A stretch of 64,000 nucleotides of DNA from Flavobacterium sp. GTDB lineage: Bacteria; Bacteroidota; Bacteroidia; Flavobacteriales; Flavobacteriaceae. Shown piece after piece: positions 1-9,831 of this stretch (positions are counted from its first letter, which is position 1; the number at the start of each line of letters is the position of its first letter). The DNA lies in contig NZ_JANXUG010000112.1 in the NCBI RefSeq assembly GCF_025352015.1, positions 56,846 to 120,845 on the forward strand. Direction: 5' to 3'. Below the pieces are notes generated by a model, which had not been told where the DNA came from, did no database searches, and saw only the letters and a program-made list of their open reading frames with translations. The position numbers and the translations under genes are program-made.

Positions 1-125
1 AGGAATCTTAAAATGACATTTCTGCTGGTTTTATTGATGTTAAAGATAGTTTCCATTAGTTTGAATTTTTGTATAAAATTACAGATTATAACTCGAAATG
101 AATTTTCTTTGTAAAAAGAAATCTT

Positions 126-479
126 ATGACTAACAAAATTTACTATTTGGCTTCCTGCGACACGTGTCGAAAAATTATAAAATCGCTACCAAATCCTGAT
201 AGATTGGAATTCCACGATATTCGTCAAGACCCGATTACAGCGATAGAATTAGAGGAAATGCATTCACTTTCGGGAACCTATGAAGCGTTGTTCAGCAAAA
301 AAGCACAGCTTTATAAATCGATGGATTTGAAAAACAAATCGTTGACAGAACCTGATTTTAAAAAGTATATTTTAGAACATTACACATTTTTAAGCCGACC
401 CGTTTTTATCCTAGACGATAAAATTTATATCGGTAACAGCCAAAAAAATATCATCGAAGTTATAAAAGCATTGTCGTAA
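126..479 (+). CDS. ArsC/Spx-family reductase-like protein
   Basis: 117-aa ORF; N-terminal YYLASCDTCRKI CxxC motif and ArsC-like length. Confidence 0.8.
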   Translation: MTNKIYYLASCDTCRKIIKSLPNPDRLEFHDIRQDPITAIELEEMHSLSGTYEALFSKKAQLYKSMDLKNKSLTEPDFKKYILEHYTFLSRPVFILDDKIYIGNSQKNIIEVIKALS

Positions 480-1396
480 TGTCAAAAAGAACGTGGGCAT
501 TGATTGCCGCCATGATGGTTTCGCTGATTTATGGCGTTTCGTTTACGGTCGCCAAAGATGTCATGCCGGTTTATATCAAACCTTTTGGCTTTATTTTACT
601 ACGTGTTATCGGTACTACTATATTGTTTTGGATTGTTTCTTTTTTTGGTTCAAAAGAAAAAATTCAACTTCAGGATTTTCCAAGAATAGTAGCAGCCGCT
701 TTTTTTGGCGTGGCATTGAACATGCTGACATTCTTTAAAGGATTAAGTTTTACCACGCCTATTTCGGCAGCAGTAATTATGGTTACCACTCCAATAATTG
801 TGTTGATTTTGTCGGCGATTATCATAAGGGAAAAAATTAAACTTCGAAAGATTCTCGGAATTCTGCTTGGGCTTTTTGGCACTGGATTTTTAATTCTCTA
901 TGGAAAATCAATTGGCAATGCTACGAATGCGTCGCTCGGGAATTTATTGGTTTTCATCAATGCGGTTTCGTATGCTTTTTATTTGATAGTTGTCAAAAAA
1001 CTAATGGATAAATACAACGCATTCACATTCGTTAAATGGATTTATACGTTTGGTTTACTGATGGTTTTGCCTTTTGGCTGGAATGAATATCTGGAAATTC
1101 AATGGGCAGTGATTCCGGTAAATATTCTTTGGAAAATAGGTTTTGTGGTAGTATTTACAACCTTTTTCACGTATTTATTAAACCTAATTTCCATGCGGGA
1201 ACTAAAGCCAACAACGGTTGCGGTCTTCATTTATCTGCAGCCTCTTTTTGCCACTGTTTTTGCTATGAGTTTAGGAAAAGACGAGTTAACATTGGTCAAA
1301 ATAGTCTCGGCGGGGTTGATATTTTTTGGGGTATTTCTTGTGACGCAGAAGAAAAATAAAAAAATTATACATAATTCTGAAAATAATAAAAAGTAA
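479..1396 (+). CDS. EamA/DMT-family transporter
   Basis: Two-fold repeated multi-TM protein of 305 aa; TAATG overlap with the upstream gene. Confidence 0.85.
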   Translation: MSKRTWALIAAMMVSLIYGVSFTVAKDVMPVYIKPFGFILLRVIGTTILFWIVSFFGSKEKIQLQDFPRIVAAAFFGVALNMLTFFKGLSFTTPISAAVIMVTTPIIVLILSAIIIREKIKLRKILGILLGLFGTGFLILYGKSIGNATNASLGNLLVFINAVSYAFYLIVVKKLMDKYNAFTFVKWIYTFGLLMVLPFGWNEYLEIQWAVIPVNILWKIGFVVVFTTFFTYLLNLISMRELKPTTVAVFIYLQPLFATVFAMSLGKDELTLVKIVSAGLIFFGVFLVTQKKNKKIIHNSENNKK

Positions 1397-1446
1397 ATCA
1401 TATTTGTCTTTTAAAAAAGTTAACTTTACAAATTAATAATATTCTT

Positions 1447-1866
1447 ATGTCAGGACAAATTAAATTATTACCGAATTACTTTAAAAAAATTGGTTTGTCA
1501 TTACTAATAATTACTATTTTTTTAGCAGTGATTTTAAAACTCTTTCACCCCGACGATTTATTTAACAAGCAAATCATGGGTACACTAACTGTAGATTTTT
1601 TAATAATTATTTGTTGTATGATTATTTTTTCAAGAGACAAAATTGAAGATGAAATGACCGTTCTTGTAAGATTAAAAGAATTTGCAGGAACATTTGCAAT
1701 GATGGTTGCAACGTTAATTACTAGAAACATTATCGATATTGCTACGGGTGAAAACCCTAAAAATTATTCAGCAACGCAACTAATATTCTTTATGTGCTCT
1801 TTACATCTGACTTTTCATTACGTAAATCTATGGAAAAACAAAAAACAAAATAATGACAAAGAGTGA
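1447..1866 (+). CDS. Small multi-pass membrane protein of unknown function
   Basis: 139-aa hydrophobic ORF; 4-bp GTGA overlap with the downstream HTH gene. Confidence 0.7.
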   Translation: MSGQIKLLPNYFKKIGLSLLIITIFLAVILKLFHPDDLFNKQIMGTLTVDFLIIICCMIIFSRDKIEDEMTVLVRLKEFAGTFAMMVATLITRNIIDIATGENPKNYSATQLIFFMCSLHLTFHYVNLWKNKKQNNDKE

Positions 1867-2063
1867 GAAATTATATCAAAGTAGAAAGAGCAAAATTAAA
1901 TATAACTCAACAAGAGTTAGCTGATAAAGTTCAGGTGTCAAGGCAAACGATAAATTCGATTGAAACTAAAAAATATGTACCTTCAACAATTCTGTCATTA
2001 AAAATTTCCTTATTTTTTAAAGTAACGGTTGAGCAACTTTTTGAATTGGAAGAAGAAGACTAA
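1863..2063 (+). CDS. XRE-family HTH transcriptional regulator
   Basis: 66 aa; NITQQELADKVQVSRQTINSIE helix-turn-helix; GTG start. Confidence 0.9.
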   Translation: MRNYIKVERAKLNITQQELADKVQVSRQTINSIETKKYVPSTILSLKISLFFKVTVEQLFELEEED

Positions 2064-2123
2064 TCAAAAAACTTTCCATAAATCGTCATTTTTGGATATA
2101 TTTGAGGTCTATAAAAAACATCA

Positions 2124-2984
2124 ATGATACAATCAATGACTGGTTTTGGGAAAGCAACACTACAATTTCAAACCAAAAAAATTACAGTAGAAATTAAATC
2201 GCTAAACTCAAAAGGTTTGGATTTAAATACCAGAATGCCTTCCGTTTTTCGTGAAATGGAATTGGGTTTGCGCAATCAGCTTTCGATACGTTTAGAGCGA
2301 GGAAAAATTGATTTTTCATTGTATATAGAAGCAACAGGCGAAGAAACTTCGTCAAAAATTAATGTGCCAATTGTTAGAGGTTATATCAACCAAATGAAAG
2401 CCGTAATTCCAAATGCTGATGAAACCGAATTGATGAAAATGGCTGTCAGAATGCCGGATGCCCTAAAAACAGAGCGCGATGAAATTGATGAAAACGAATG
2501 GGAAAAAATCCAAACAGTTATTGATGAGGCGATGCAAAACATTGCCCAATTCAGAAAAGACGAAGGCGTTTCGCTGGAAAGAGAATTCCTCCATCGTATT
2601 GCCAATATTATGACTTTAATGAACAGTGCAGTGGCGTATGATGTTGAACGCGTTGAAACTGTAAAAACAAGATTGCGTAACGCTTTGGATGAATTAAAAG
2701 AAAACGTAGATGAAAATAGATTTGAACAGGAATTGATTTTTTATCTGGAGAAATACGATATTACCGAAGAGAAAGTACGTTTGGAAAACCATTTAAACTA
2801 TTTCATCGAAACCATAGCAGGAACAGAAGCCAACGGAAGAAAATTAGGTTTCATCACACAAGAAATGGGCAGAGAAATCAATACTATGGGTTCAAAATCC
2901 AATCATACCGAAATGCAGAAACTGGTTGTGATGATGAAAGATGAGTTGGAAAAGATCAAGGAGCAAGTTTTGAATGTTTTGTAA
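2124..2984 (+). CDS. YicC/YloC-family endoribonuclease-like protein
   Basis: MIQSMTGFGKA N-terminus and GSKSNHTEMQKLVVMMKDELEKIKEQVLNVL C-terminus typical of YicC. Confidence 0.95.
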   Translation: MIQSMTGFGKATLQFQTKKITVEIKSLNSKGLDLNTRMPSVFREMELGLRNQLSIRLERGKIDFSLYIEATGEETSSKINVPIVRGYINQMKAVIPNADETELMKMAVRMPDALKTERDEIDENEWEKIQTVIDEAMQNIAQFRKDEGVSLEREFLHRIANIMTLMNSAVAYDVERVETVKTRLRNALDELKENVDENRFEQELIFYLEKYDITEEKVRLENHLNYFIETIAGTEANGRKLGFITQEMGREINTMGSKSNHTEMQKLVVMMKDELEKIKEQVLNVL

Positions 2985-3061
2985 AAAAGTAATTAGTAAC
3001 TAGTAATTAGCCTTACCCCGCTTTACTAATTACTAATTACTCCTCACTAATCACTTAAAAA

Positions 3062-3634
3062 ATGAACAAAGGAAAACTACTAGTATTCTCTGCGCCATCA
3101 GGTTCAGGAAAAACCACCATAGTCAGGCATTTATTAGCGCAACCTGAACTGAATTTGGAATTCTCCATTTCGGCTGCAACACGAGAACTTCGTGGCGAAG
3201 AAGTGAATGGAAAAGATTATTATTTTATATCGATTTCCGATTTCAAAAAGCATATCAAAGCAGATGATTTTATAGAATGGGAAGAGGTTTATCGTGATAA
3301 TTTTTATGGAACACTAAAGAGTGAAATCGAGCGTATTTGGGCAAAAGGCAAAAACGTAATTTTTGATATTGACGTATCTGGCGGATTGCGAATCAAACAT
3401 AAATTCCCAGAAGAAACGTTGGCTGTTTTTGTAAAACCACCAAGTGTTGATGAACTCAAACGTAGACTAAAAGAACGTTCCACCGAGAGCGACGATAAAA
3501 TAAATATGCGCATCGCAAAAGCACACGTTGAGTTGGCAACCGCGCCGCAGTTTGATACGGTTATTAAGAACTATGATTTGGACGTTGCGAAACAGGAAGC
3601 GTATCAGTTGGTGAAAGCATTTGTTAAGAAGTAA
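3062..3634 (+). CDS. gmk: Guanylate kinase
   Basis: P-loop FSAPSGSGKTT, ISAATRELRGEEVNGKDYYF; follows yicC. Confidence 0.97.
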   Translation: MNKGKLLVFSAPSGSGKTTIVRHLLAQPELNLEFSISAATRELRGEEVNGKDYYFISISDFKKHIKADDFIEWEEVYRDNFYGTLKSEIERIWAKGKNVIFDIDVSGGLRIKHKFPEETLAVFVKPPSVDELKRRLKERSTESDDKINMRIAKAHVELATAPQFDTVIKNYDLDVAKQEAYQLVKAFVKK

Positions 3635-3659
3635 TTACTCTTCAATAATCACTAAAAAC

Positions 3660-4241
3660 ATGAAAATCGGATTGTATTTCGGAACGTTTAACCCAATTCA
3701 CATTGGGCATGTTATTATTGCGAATCACATGGTTGAAAATTCTGATTTGAATCAGATTTGGATGGTGGTTACACCACACAATCCGCTTAAACAAAAACAC
3801 ACATTACTTGATGATTATCAGCGCTTGCACATGGTAACTTTAGCAACGGAAGATTTCACCAAAATCAAACCTTCGGACATTGAATTTAAACTGTCACAGC
3901 CAAATTATACTGTAAATACGCTGGCACATTTAAAAGAAAAATATCCCAAAAATGAGTTCGCCTTAATTATGGGCGAAGACAATCTGAACTCGCTCCACAA
4001 GTGGAAAAACTATGAGGTGATTTTGGCAAATCATTATATTTATGTGTATCCAAGATTAAACTCTGGCGACATGGATGGGCAGTTTATAAATCATCATAAA
4101 ATTCATCATGTTGGCGCACCGTTAATGGAACTTTCATCCACATTTATCCGTGAAAGCATCAAAAACAAAAAGAATATAGCACCAATGTTACCGCATAAAG
4201 TTTGGCAGTATATCGATAGCAGTGCTTTTTACAGAAAGTGA
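3660..4241 (+). CDS. nadD: Nicotinate-nucleotide adenylyltransferase
   Basis: MKIGLYFGTFNPIHIGHVIIA; ATG at 3660 preferred over the ORF-track start at 3621. Confidence 0.95.
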   Translation: MKIGLYFGTFNPIHIGHVIIANHMVENSDLNQIWMVVTPHNPLKQKHTLLDDYQRLHMVTLATEDFTKIKPSDIEFKLSQPNYTVNTLAHLKEKYPKNEFALIMGEDNLNSLHKWKNYEVILANHYIYVYPRLNSGDMDGQFINHHKIHHVGAPLMELSSTFIRESIKNKKNIAPMLPHKVWQYIDSSAFYRK

Positions 4242-4243
4242 CT

Positions 4244-5788
4244 TTATTGTTTCAAAAACCGAATCGTTTTAATGATGTTTCCAAAACTTATTCTAGCGAT
4301 ATAACAACCATCACTTAAGCCGGAAACGTCAATTTTATTTCCAACACTTCTAGTTGAATTTAGCACTATTTCTTGACCTAAAAGAGTTACTAATTTTATA
4401 GCCGTTATGCCTTCGGAAGGCGTTATAGTTAAAATATCGGTTACGGGATTTGGATAAATTTGTATGTTGGGAATTACATAATTTGGGATACCAAGTTCTG
4501 GATTCACGGCTATATTTAGTACAAAAGTACTCATACCATCACTATTGGAAGCAGTAACTGTATAATCGGTTGCGGGAGAAACTACAGTGGGCGTTCCACT
4601 AATCCTTCCATTAGAAGTATTAAAGAGTAAACCAGTTGGCAAAGCGGGCGAAATGGAATAACCATACGTCTTGATTTTTCTGATTTTGTTGTTGCCGTAA
4701 TCACAAACAAAAACAGTGTTGGAATGGTCAATTGCAACACCCGTTGCAGAATTAAATTGTGCCACCGTTGCAAGACCATCAGTAGCGCCAATGACTCCAG
4801 TTCCAGCATAAGTCGAGACCATTCCATCGGGTGTAATTTTTCTAATCTTATGATTTTCCTCGTCGGTTATAAATAAATTATTATTCAAATCAATTGCTAC
4901 AATTGCTGGATAATAAAAACTAGCGCTTGTTCCAATACCATCTGTAGAACCAATAGTTCCTGTACCAGCAATGGTTGTAACATCGCCTATTGTACTTATT
5001 TTTCTAATTTTATTGCTATAATAATCAGCTACAAAAATACTTCCCAAAGGATCTATACAAACTCCAGTTGCACCATTGAATTGGGCAGTTAAAACGGTTC
5101 CGTCAGCGGAACCAGCAATGCCTGTTCCCGCAAAAGTAGTCACAGTGCCGTTGGGCGTAATTTTTCTAATTTTATTATTCCCATAATCGGCGACATATAA
5201 ATTATCTACAGCATCAACCGTCATTCCTGCAGGATAATAAAAACTGGCTAAAATTCCTATCCCATCAGCAGAACCAATTAAACCAGTTCCGGCAAAAGTA
5301 GAAACGGTTCCATCGGGTGTGATTTTTCGAATTTTATGATTGCTTTGATCGGATACAAAAAGATTGTTTTGCGAATCAAAAACAGCACCATCGGGATATT
5401 TAAAACTTGCTGCAGTTCCGATTCCGTCGGCAGACCCAATTGACCCTGAACCAGCAAAAGTAGTAACATCTCTAGCGGGAGTAATTTTTCTAATTTTATG
5501 ATTGCTTCTATCCACCACAAAAATATTTCCGAAACTGTCAATTGTAACAACTGTTGGTAAATTAAAACTTGCTGCTATACCATTTCCATCGGCGGAACCT
5601 ACAGTTCCAGAACCAGCAAAAGTTGAAACCAAAGTTTCCGCTATAATGGCTCCTCCAGTAGCTGTTGGTATTAAGTCAGTAATTGTTTGTCCGTTTGTAA
5701 AAACATTAGGTGTCGTATAACTGATAACGGGTACTTGTGAATGAGCAACGGTTAAGCTAAATAATAATAAAATACTAATTTTATTCAT
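4244..5788 (-). CDS. NHL-repeat beta-propeller protein with type A T9SS C-terminal sorting domain
   Basis: Signal peptide; six repeats of VSTFAGTG.IGSADG...NNKIRKITP; C-terminal IQIYPNPVTDILTI...YIARISFGNIIKTIRFLKQ. Confidence 0.9.
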   Translation of the reverse strand: MNKISILLLFSLTVAHSQVPVISYTTPNVFTNGQTITDLIPTATGGAIIAETLVSTFAGSGTVGSADGNGIAASFNLPTVVTIDSFGNIFVVDRSNHKIRKITPARDVTTFAGSGSIGSADGIGTAASFKYPDGAVFDSQNNLFVSDQSNHKIRKITPDGTVSTFAGTGLIGSADGIGILASFYYPAGMTVDAVDNLYVADYGNNKIRKITPNGTVTTFAGTGIAGSADGTVLTAQFNGATGVCIDPLGSIFVADYYSNKIRKISTIGDVTTIAGTGTIGSTDGIGTSASFYYPAIVAIDLNNNLFITDEENHKIRKITPDGMVSTYAGTGVIGATDGLATVAQFNSATGVAIDHSNTVFVCDYGNNKIRKIKTYGYSISPALPTGLLFNTSNGRISGTPTVVSPATDYTVTASNSDGMSTFVLNIAVNPELGIPNYVIPNIQIYPNPVTDILTITPSEGITAIKLVTLLGQEIVLNSTRSVGNKIDVSGLSDGCYIARISFGNIIKTIRFLKQ

Positions 5789-5931
5789 ACAGTCTGGTTG
5801 TTAAAAGTTATACAAATGTAAATTAAAAAATAGAATAGATAAGTTCGTTAAACAGAATTGATTTAGTTAAAAAAAAAGACCAACAATTGTTTTAAAAATG
5901 AGTATTTTTGAGAGGTAAAATTTTTTTATTT

Positions 5932-6927
5932 ATGGATAAATTTCCAAAATTTGCAGTGATTGGCGGCGGAAGTTGGGCAACAGCCATTGCAAAAATGTTG
6001 TGCGTTAACCTTGATGAAATTGCTTGGTACATGCGAAATGAGTCGGCGATTGATCATATTAAAATACAAAAACACAATCCAAATTATTTAAGTTCGGTTG
6101 AATTTGATATTAAAAAACTCAAGCTTACTTCTGATATAAACGAAGCGGTTGCGTATGCCGATTTTATCATTTTTGCCATTCCATCGGCTTTTTTAAGTAC
6201 AGAGTTAAAAAAACTAACGGTAAGTATAAAAGATAAGGTAATTTTTTCTGCCATTAAAGGGATTGTTCCCGAAACGTTTTTGATTGTAGGAGAACATTTT
6301 CATCAAGAGTTTGACGTTCCTATCGAAAACATTGGTGTGATCACGGGTCCGTGTCATGCTGAAGAAGTAGCATTGGAGCGACTTTCCTATTTAACAATTG
6401 CATGTGGCGATGCCGAAAAAGCAAAAATTGTCGCCAAAGTATTGGCGGGAAATTATATTAAAACTAAAATTTCAGACGATATCATTGGTACAGAATATGC
6501 TGCGATGCTTAAAAACATTTATGCTATTGCTGCCGGAATTGCTCATGGATTGGGCTATGGCGATAACTTTCAATCGGTGATTATGAGTAATGCTATTCGT
6601 GAGATGAAAAAATTTATTCGTAAAGTGCATAAAATGAAGCGTAATATAAATAACTCGGCGTATCTGGGCGATTTATTGGTGACAGGGTATTCAGTTTTTT
6701 CTAGAAACAGAATGTTTGGCAATATGATAGGAAAAGGATATACGGTAAAATCAGCCATGATGGAAATGAGTATGGTTGCCGAAGGCTACTATGCCGTGAA
6801 AAGCGCCTATAAACTCAATCAAGAATACAAAGCTAAAACACCCATTATTGATGCGGTTTATGAAATTTTGTACGAAGGAAAAGATGCGAAAAGAGTGTTT
6901 AAAAAGTTAACGGAGAAATTGGATTAA
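5932..6927 (+). CDS. gpsA: Glycerol-3-phosphate dehydrogenase [NAD(P)+]
   Basis: FAVIGGGSWATAIAKML, GPCHAEEVALERLSYLTIA, TEYAAMLKNIYAIAAGIAHGLGYGDN; start refined to 5932. Confidence 0.93.
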   Translation: MDKFPKFAVIGGGSWATAIAKMLCVNLDEIAWYMRNESAIDHIKIQKHNPNYLSSVEFDIKKLKLTSDINEAVAYADFIIFAIPSAFLSTELKKLTVSIKDKVIFSAIKGIVPETFLIVGEHFHQEFDVPIENIGVITGPCHAEEVALERLSYLTIACGDAEKAKIVAKVLAGNYIKTKISDDIIGTEYAAMLKNIYAIAAGIAHGLGYGDNFQSVIMSNAIREMKKFIRKVHKMKRNINNSAYLGDLLVTGYSVFSRNRMFGNMIGKGYTVKSAMMEMSMVAEGYYAVKSAYKLNQEYKAKTPIIDAVYEILYEGKDAKRVFKKLTEKLD

Positions 6928-6977
6928 GATTTAAAGAGAAAAGAGTACAATCTTTTTTCATACTTCCATCTGGTTTT

Positions 6978-7385
6978 CTACCTCACAATCACACCATCCA
7001 CAAACAAAATTGGCACTTCTTCTACATAATCGGGAGTGATAGATTGCGCTTTGAAGATAAATTTCTTATCATATAAAGTGCTTCCGATAAAATAAGTAAC
7101 CATAAATTCATTATTCAATCGTAAAACATTTGTTTCTAATAGTTCAATTTTTACAACAGAAACAGAGGACACTTTTAGAAAAACATGGCGCAAGAGCGAT
7201 GTTTTTTTCATTTCGCCATCAAGCGTTCCGAAAGCTTGCGAAACGACCATTACACTTTCTAAATCAAAGTCAGAATCGTTAACGAGATACACATACCAAA
7301 CCTTTTCCATAAAGTCATCACTCCATTCTTGAATGGCGGCAAGAAATACGTTTTCTACTTTTGGAATGTTGATGTCTGATTTCAT
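6978..7385 (-). CDS. Conserved hypothetical protein
   Basis: About 135-aa ORF downstream of pheS; start at internal Met (MKSDINIPKVENV). Confidence 0.7.
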   Translation of the reverse strand: MKSDINIPKVENVFLAAIQEWSDDFMEKVWYVYLVNDSDFDLESVMVVSQAFGTLDGEMKKTSLLRHVFLKVSSVSVVKIELLETNVLRLNNEFMVTYFIGSTLYDKKFIFKAQSITPDYVEEVPILFVDGVIVR

Positions 7386-7451
7386 AATAATCAAAAGTTT
7401 AAAAGTCAAAAACATAAAAGTACCTTAAGACTTTATGACATTTGACTTAAT

Positions 7452-8471
7452 TTAAATACTCGATTTGAATTGCTCTAAGAAACGTACATCATTTTCGAAA
7501 AACATTCTGATGTCTCCTATTTGGTAGAGTAACATCGCAATACGCTCAATCCCCATTCCGAATGCGAAACCAGTATATTCTTCCTGATTGATGCCACAAT
7601 TTTTCAAAACATTGGGATCCACCATACCGCAACCCATGATTTCTAGCCAACCTGTTCCTTTGGTAATTCTATAATCGGTTTCGGTTTTTAAGCCCCAATA
7701 TATATCTACCTCGGCACTAGGTTCAGTAAATGGGAAATAACTAGGGCGTAGACGTATTTTGGATTTTCCGAACATCTCTTTAGTGAAATATAAAAGCGTT
7801 TGCTTCAAATCGGCAAATGAAACCTCTTTATCAATGTATAATCCTTCCACTTGGTGAAAAATACAATGCGAACGGGAGGAAACCGCTTCGTTACGAAAAA
7901 CTCTTCCTGGAGAAATGGTTCTAATGGGCGGTTTATTGTTTTCCATGTAACGAACTTGAACCGATGAAGTATGCGTGCGCAATAAAACATCAGGATTGGT
8001 CTGGATGAAAAACGTATCTTGCATATCACGAGCAGGATGGTATTCTGGCAAATTCAAAGCCGTAAAATTGTGCCAATCGTCTTCTATTTCTGGACCGTCG
8101 GAAACGTTGAATCCAATGGTAGAAAAAATATCAATAATTTGATTTTTTACCAGTGAAATAGGATGACGAGAACCGATAGTAACGGGTTCAGCAGGACGAG
8201 ATAAATCATTATAAATCCCTTTGACTTCTTCCTTACTTTCCAACTCCTCTTGAATGGATTTTACTTTTTCTTCGGCAACCAATTTCAGCGTGTTGATAAC
8301 TTGCCCGAATTCCTTTTTTTGGTCGTTAGGAGTGTTTTTAAATTCGGCAAAATACTCTTTTAACAAGCCTTTACTACCTAAAAATTTTATACGAAAATAT
8401 TCTAAAACTTCCTTGTTATTGGTGCTGAATGCTTTAGCTTCTTCAATGTTTTCTTTAATCTTGTCTATCAT
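7452..8471 (-). CDS. pheS: Phenylalanine--tRNA ligase alpha subunit
   Basis: Class II motifs: HPISLVKNQIIDIFSTIGF, FHQVEGLYIDKEVSFADLK, FGMGIERIAMLLY. Confidence 0.97.
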   Translation of the reverse strand: MIDKIKENIEEAKAFSTNNKEVLEYFRIKFLGSKGLLKEYFAEFKNTPNDQKKEFGQVINTLKLVAEEKVKSIQEELESKEEVKGIYNDLSRPAEPVTIGSRHPISLVKNQIIDIFSTIGFNVSDGPEIEDDWHNFTALNLPEYHPARDMQDTFFIQTNPDVLLRTHTSSVQVRYMENNKPPIRTISPGRVFRNEAVSSRSHCIFHQVEGLYIDKEVSFADLKQTLLYFTKEMFGKSKIRLRPSYFPFTEPSAEVDIYWGLKTETDYRITKGTGWLEIMGCGMVDPNVLKNCGINQEEYTGFAFGMGIERIAMLLYQIGDIRMFFENDVRFLEQFKSSI

Positions 8472-8591
8472 CGGTCAATTTGTAAAGTTGCAAATTTAAG
8501 ATTTTTTAGTGATTAGTGATCGGTGATTAGCGATTAGTTTAAGAAATAAATAGTGACATACTTTGTCTAATTACCGGTTACTAATAACAAA

Positions 8592-8948
8592 TTACTTTAT
8601 TACTTCTTTCTCCAAAAAATAACTTACGATAGCTTCTTTCATCAAAATCGATTGTTCGCCAGCTCTCAATGGCGGGAGTTCTTCTTTAACTTTATAATGT
8701 GGCCAACCTTCTTTATCGACAAAATCAAATTCGTAAAAGCCGTAAGGTTCTAACAATCGGCAGATAGCGATGTGCATTAGGTTGAGTTTTTCGTCCTTTT
8801 CGAAGGATTGGTGCACTTTTCCTAATTCCTGCACGCCTATTAAATAGATAATTGCATCCAAATCAAGCACATCTCCTTCAGCAAATTGATTGGAAAGTAT
8901 TTGCACTACGTTGTTCCACCGATTTTTTAATTGTTCGTCTCTTGACAT
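8592..8948 (-). CDS. Conserved hypothetical protein
   Basis: 118-aa ORF with coding-like composition, next to pheS. Confidence 0.7.
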   Translation of the reverse strand: MSRDEQLKNRWNNVVQILSNQFAEGDVLDLDAIIYLIGVQELGKVHQSFEKDEKLNLMHIAICRLLEPYGFYEFDFVDKEGWPHYKVKEELPPLRAGEQSILMKEAIVSYFLEKEVIK

Positions 8949-9067
8949 TTGATTTGGGATTGTTGATTAACGATTTGAGATTTTTGAAACGCTCAATCGC
9001 GATAAAATTAAGAATACAAAGTTAACGATTGAAAACAGATTGCGCAGCAATATCCAAGCATTCAATA

Positions 9068-9814
9068 CTAATTTTTAATTTCCTTACTGGCGCTTTCGTC
9101 AATCCAGCCTACTGTTTCGTCCGTAAGTTCGACTTTTTCCCAATTCGCAATACTTTCTAGAATATACACTTTTGTGCCTTCATGCAATAGAGCTGTATCC
9201 TGCCCACCAGTTTTTGGTTCACTTTTTAAAGGCGTAGTTTCAGCAAAAATAATAGCCGGTTTTTCGTTGTCGACTCTCATTTTTTCATAAAAACCAGAGA
9301 CAGTGCTCAAACAAATTAAAATAATCCAAAGAAACATTCCGATGAAAAAAACGCGTTTTAAAATGACTTTTTTTGAAAAATAAAAACCAATAAAAAACAG
9401 TAACGATAAAATCGCAAACATGACAGCAATCCAAGCCAAAGTATCATAATGGTATTTTGAAGTAAGGGCTAAAATAATTTTGTTTAAACCTACTTTGGGG
9501 ATTACTTTTATATCATCAATTGCCATTTTTCGGGCAAATTCTAAATTGGTTTTGATTTCGGTATCGTTTGGACTTAACAACAATGCTTTCTCGTAATTGT
9601 ATATCGCAGGTGCTACTTTGTGCAGTTTGTAATAACAGTTCCCGATGTTAAAATACAATTCTGCCGATTGTTTTCCCGAATTTAAAATGTTTTCAAAACT
9701 AGTGATAGCCGCTTGATAATTTTCTTTTTGATAATATTGATTTCCTTGGTCAAAAGCAGATTGAGCCAATAAAATTTGGGAAATTAAAAGGAATATGGAT
9801 AGTATTTTTTTCAT
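9068..9814 (-). CDS. batE: BatE-like TPR plus SH3-like protein
   Basis: Signal peptide, TPR motifs, two TM segments, C-terminal SH3b-like region; end of Bat operon. Confidence 0.85.
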   Translation of the reverse strand: MKKILSIFLLISQILLAQSAFDQGNQYYQKENYQAAITSFENILNSGKQSAELYFNIGNCYYKLHKVAPAIYNYEKALLLSPNDTEIKTNLEFARKMAIDDIKVIPKVGLNKIILALTSKYHYDTLAWIAVMFAILSLLFFIGFYFSKKVILKRVFFIGMFLWIILICLSTVSGFYEKMRVDNEKPAIIFAETTPLKSEPKTGGQDTALLHEGTKVYILESIANWEKVELTDETVGWIDESASKEIKN

Positions 9815-9831
9815 TTTTATTTAATTGTCAA

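Noticed and set aside
4700-5640. Spaced DNA repeats of about 165 bp, possibly a CRISPR-like or mobile repeat
   Set aside because: Fully explained by NHL propeller blades inside one ORF.
8254-8499. 81-aa plus ORF over the pheS start
   Set aside because: Antisense within a highly conserved gene with no independent support.
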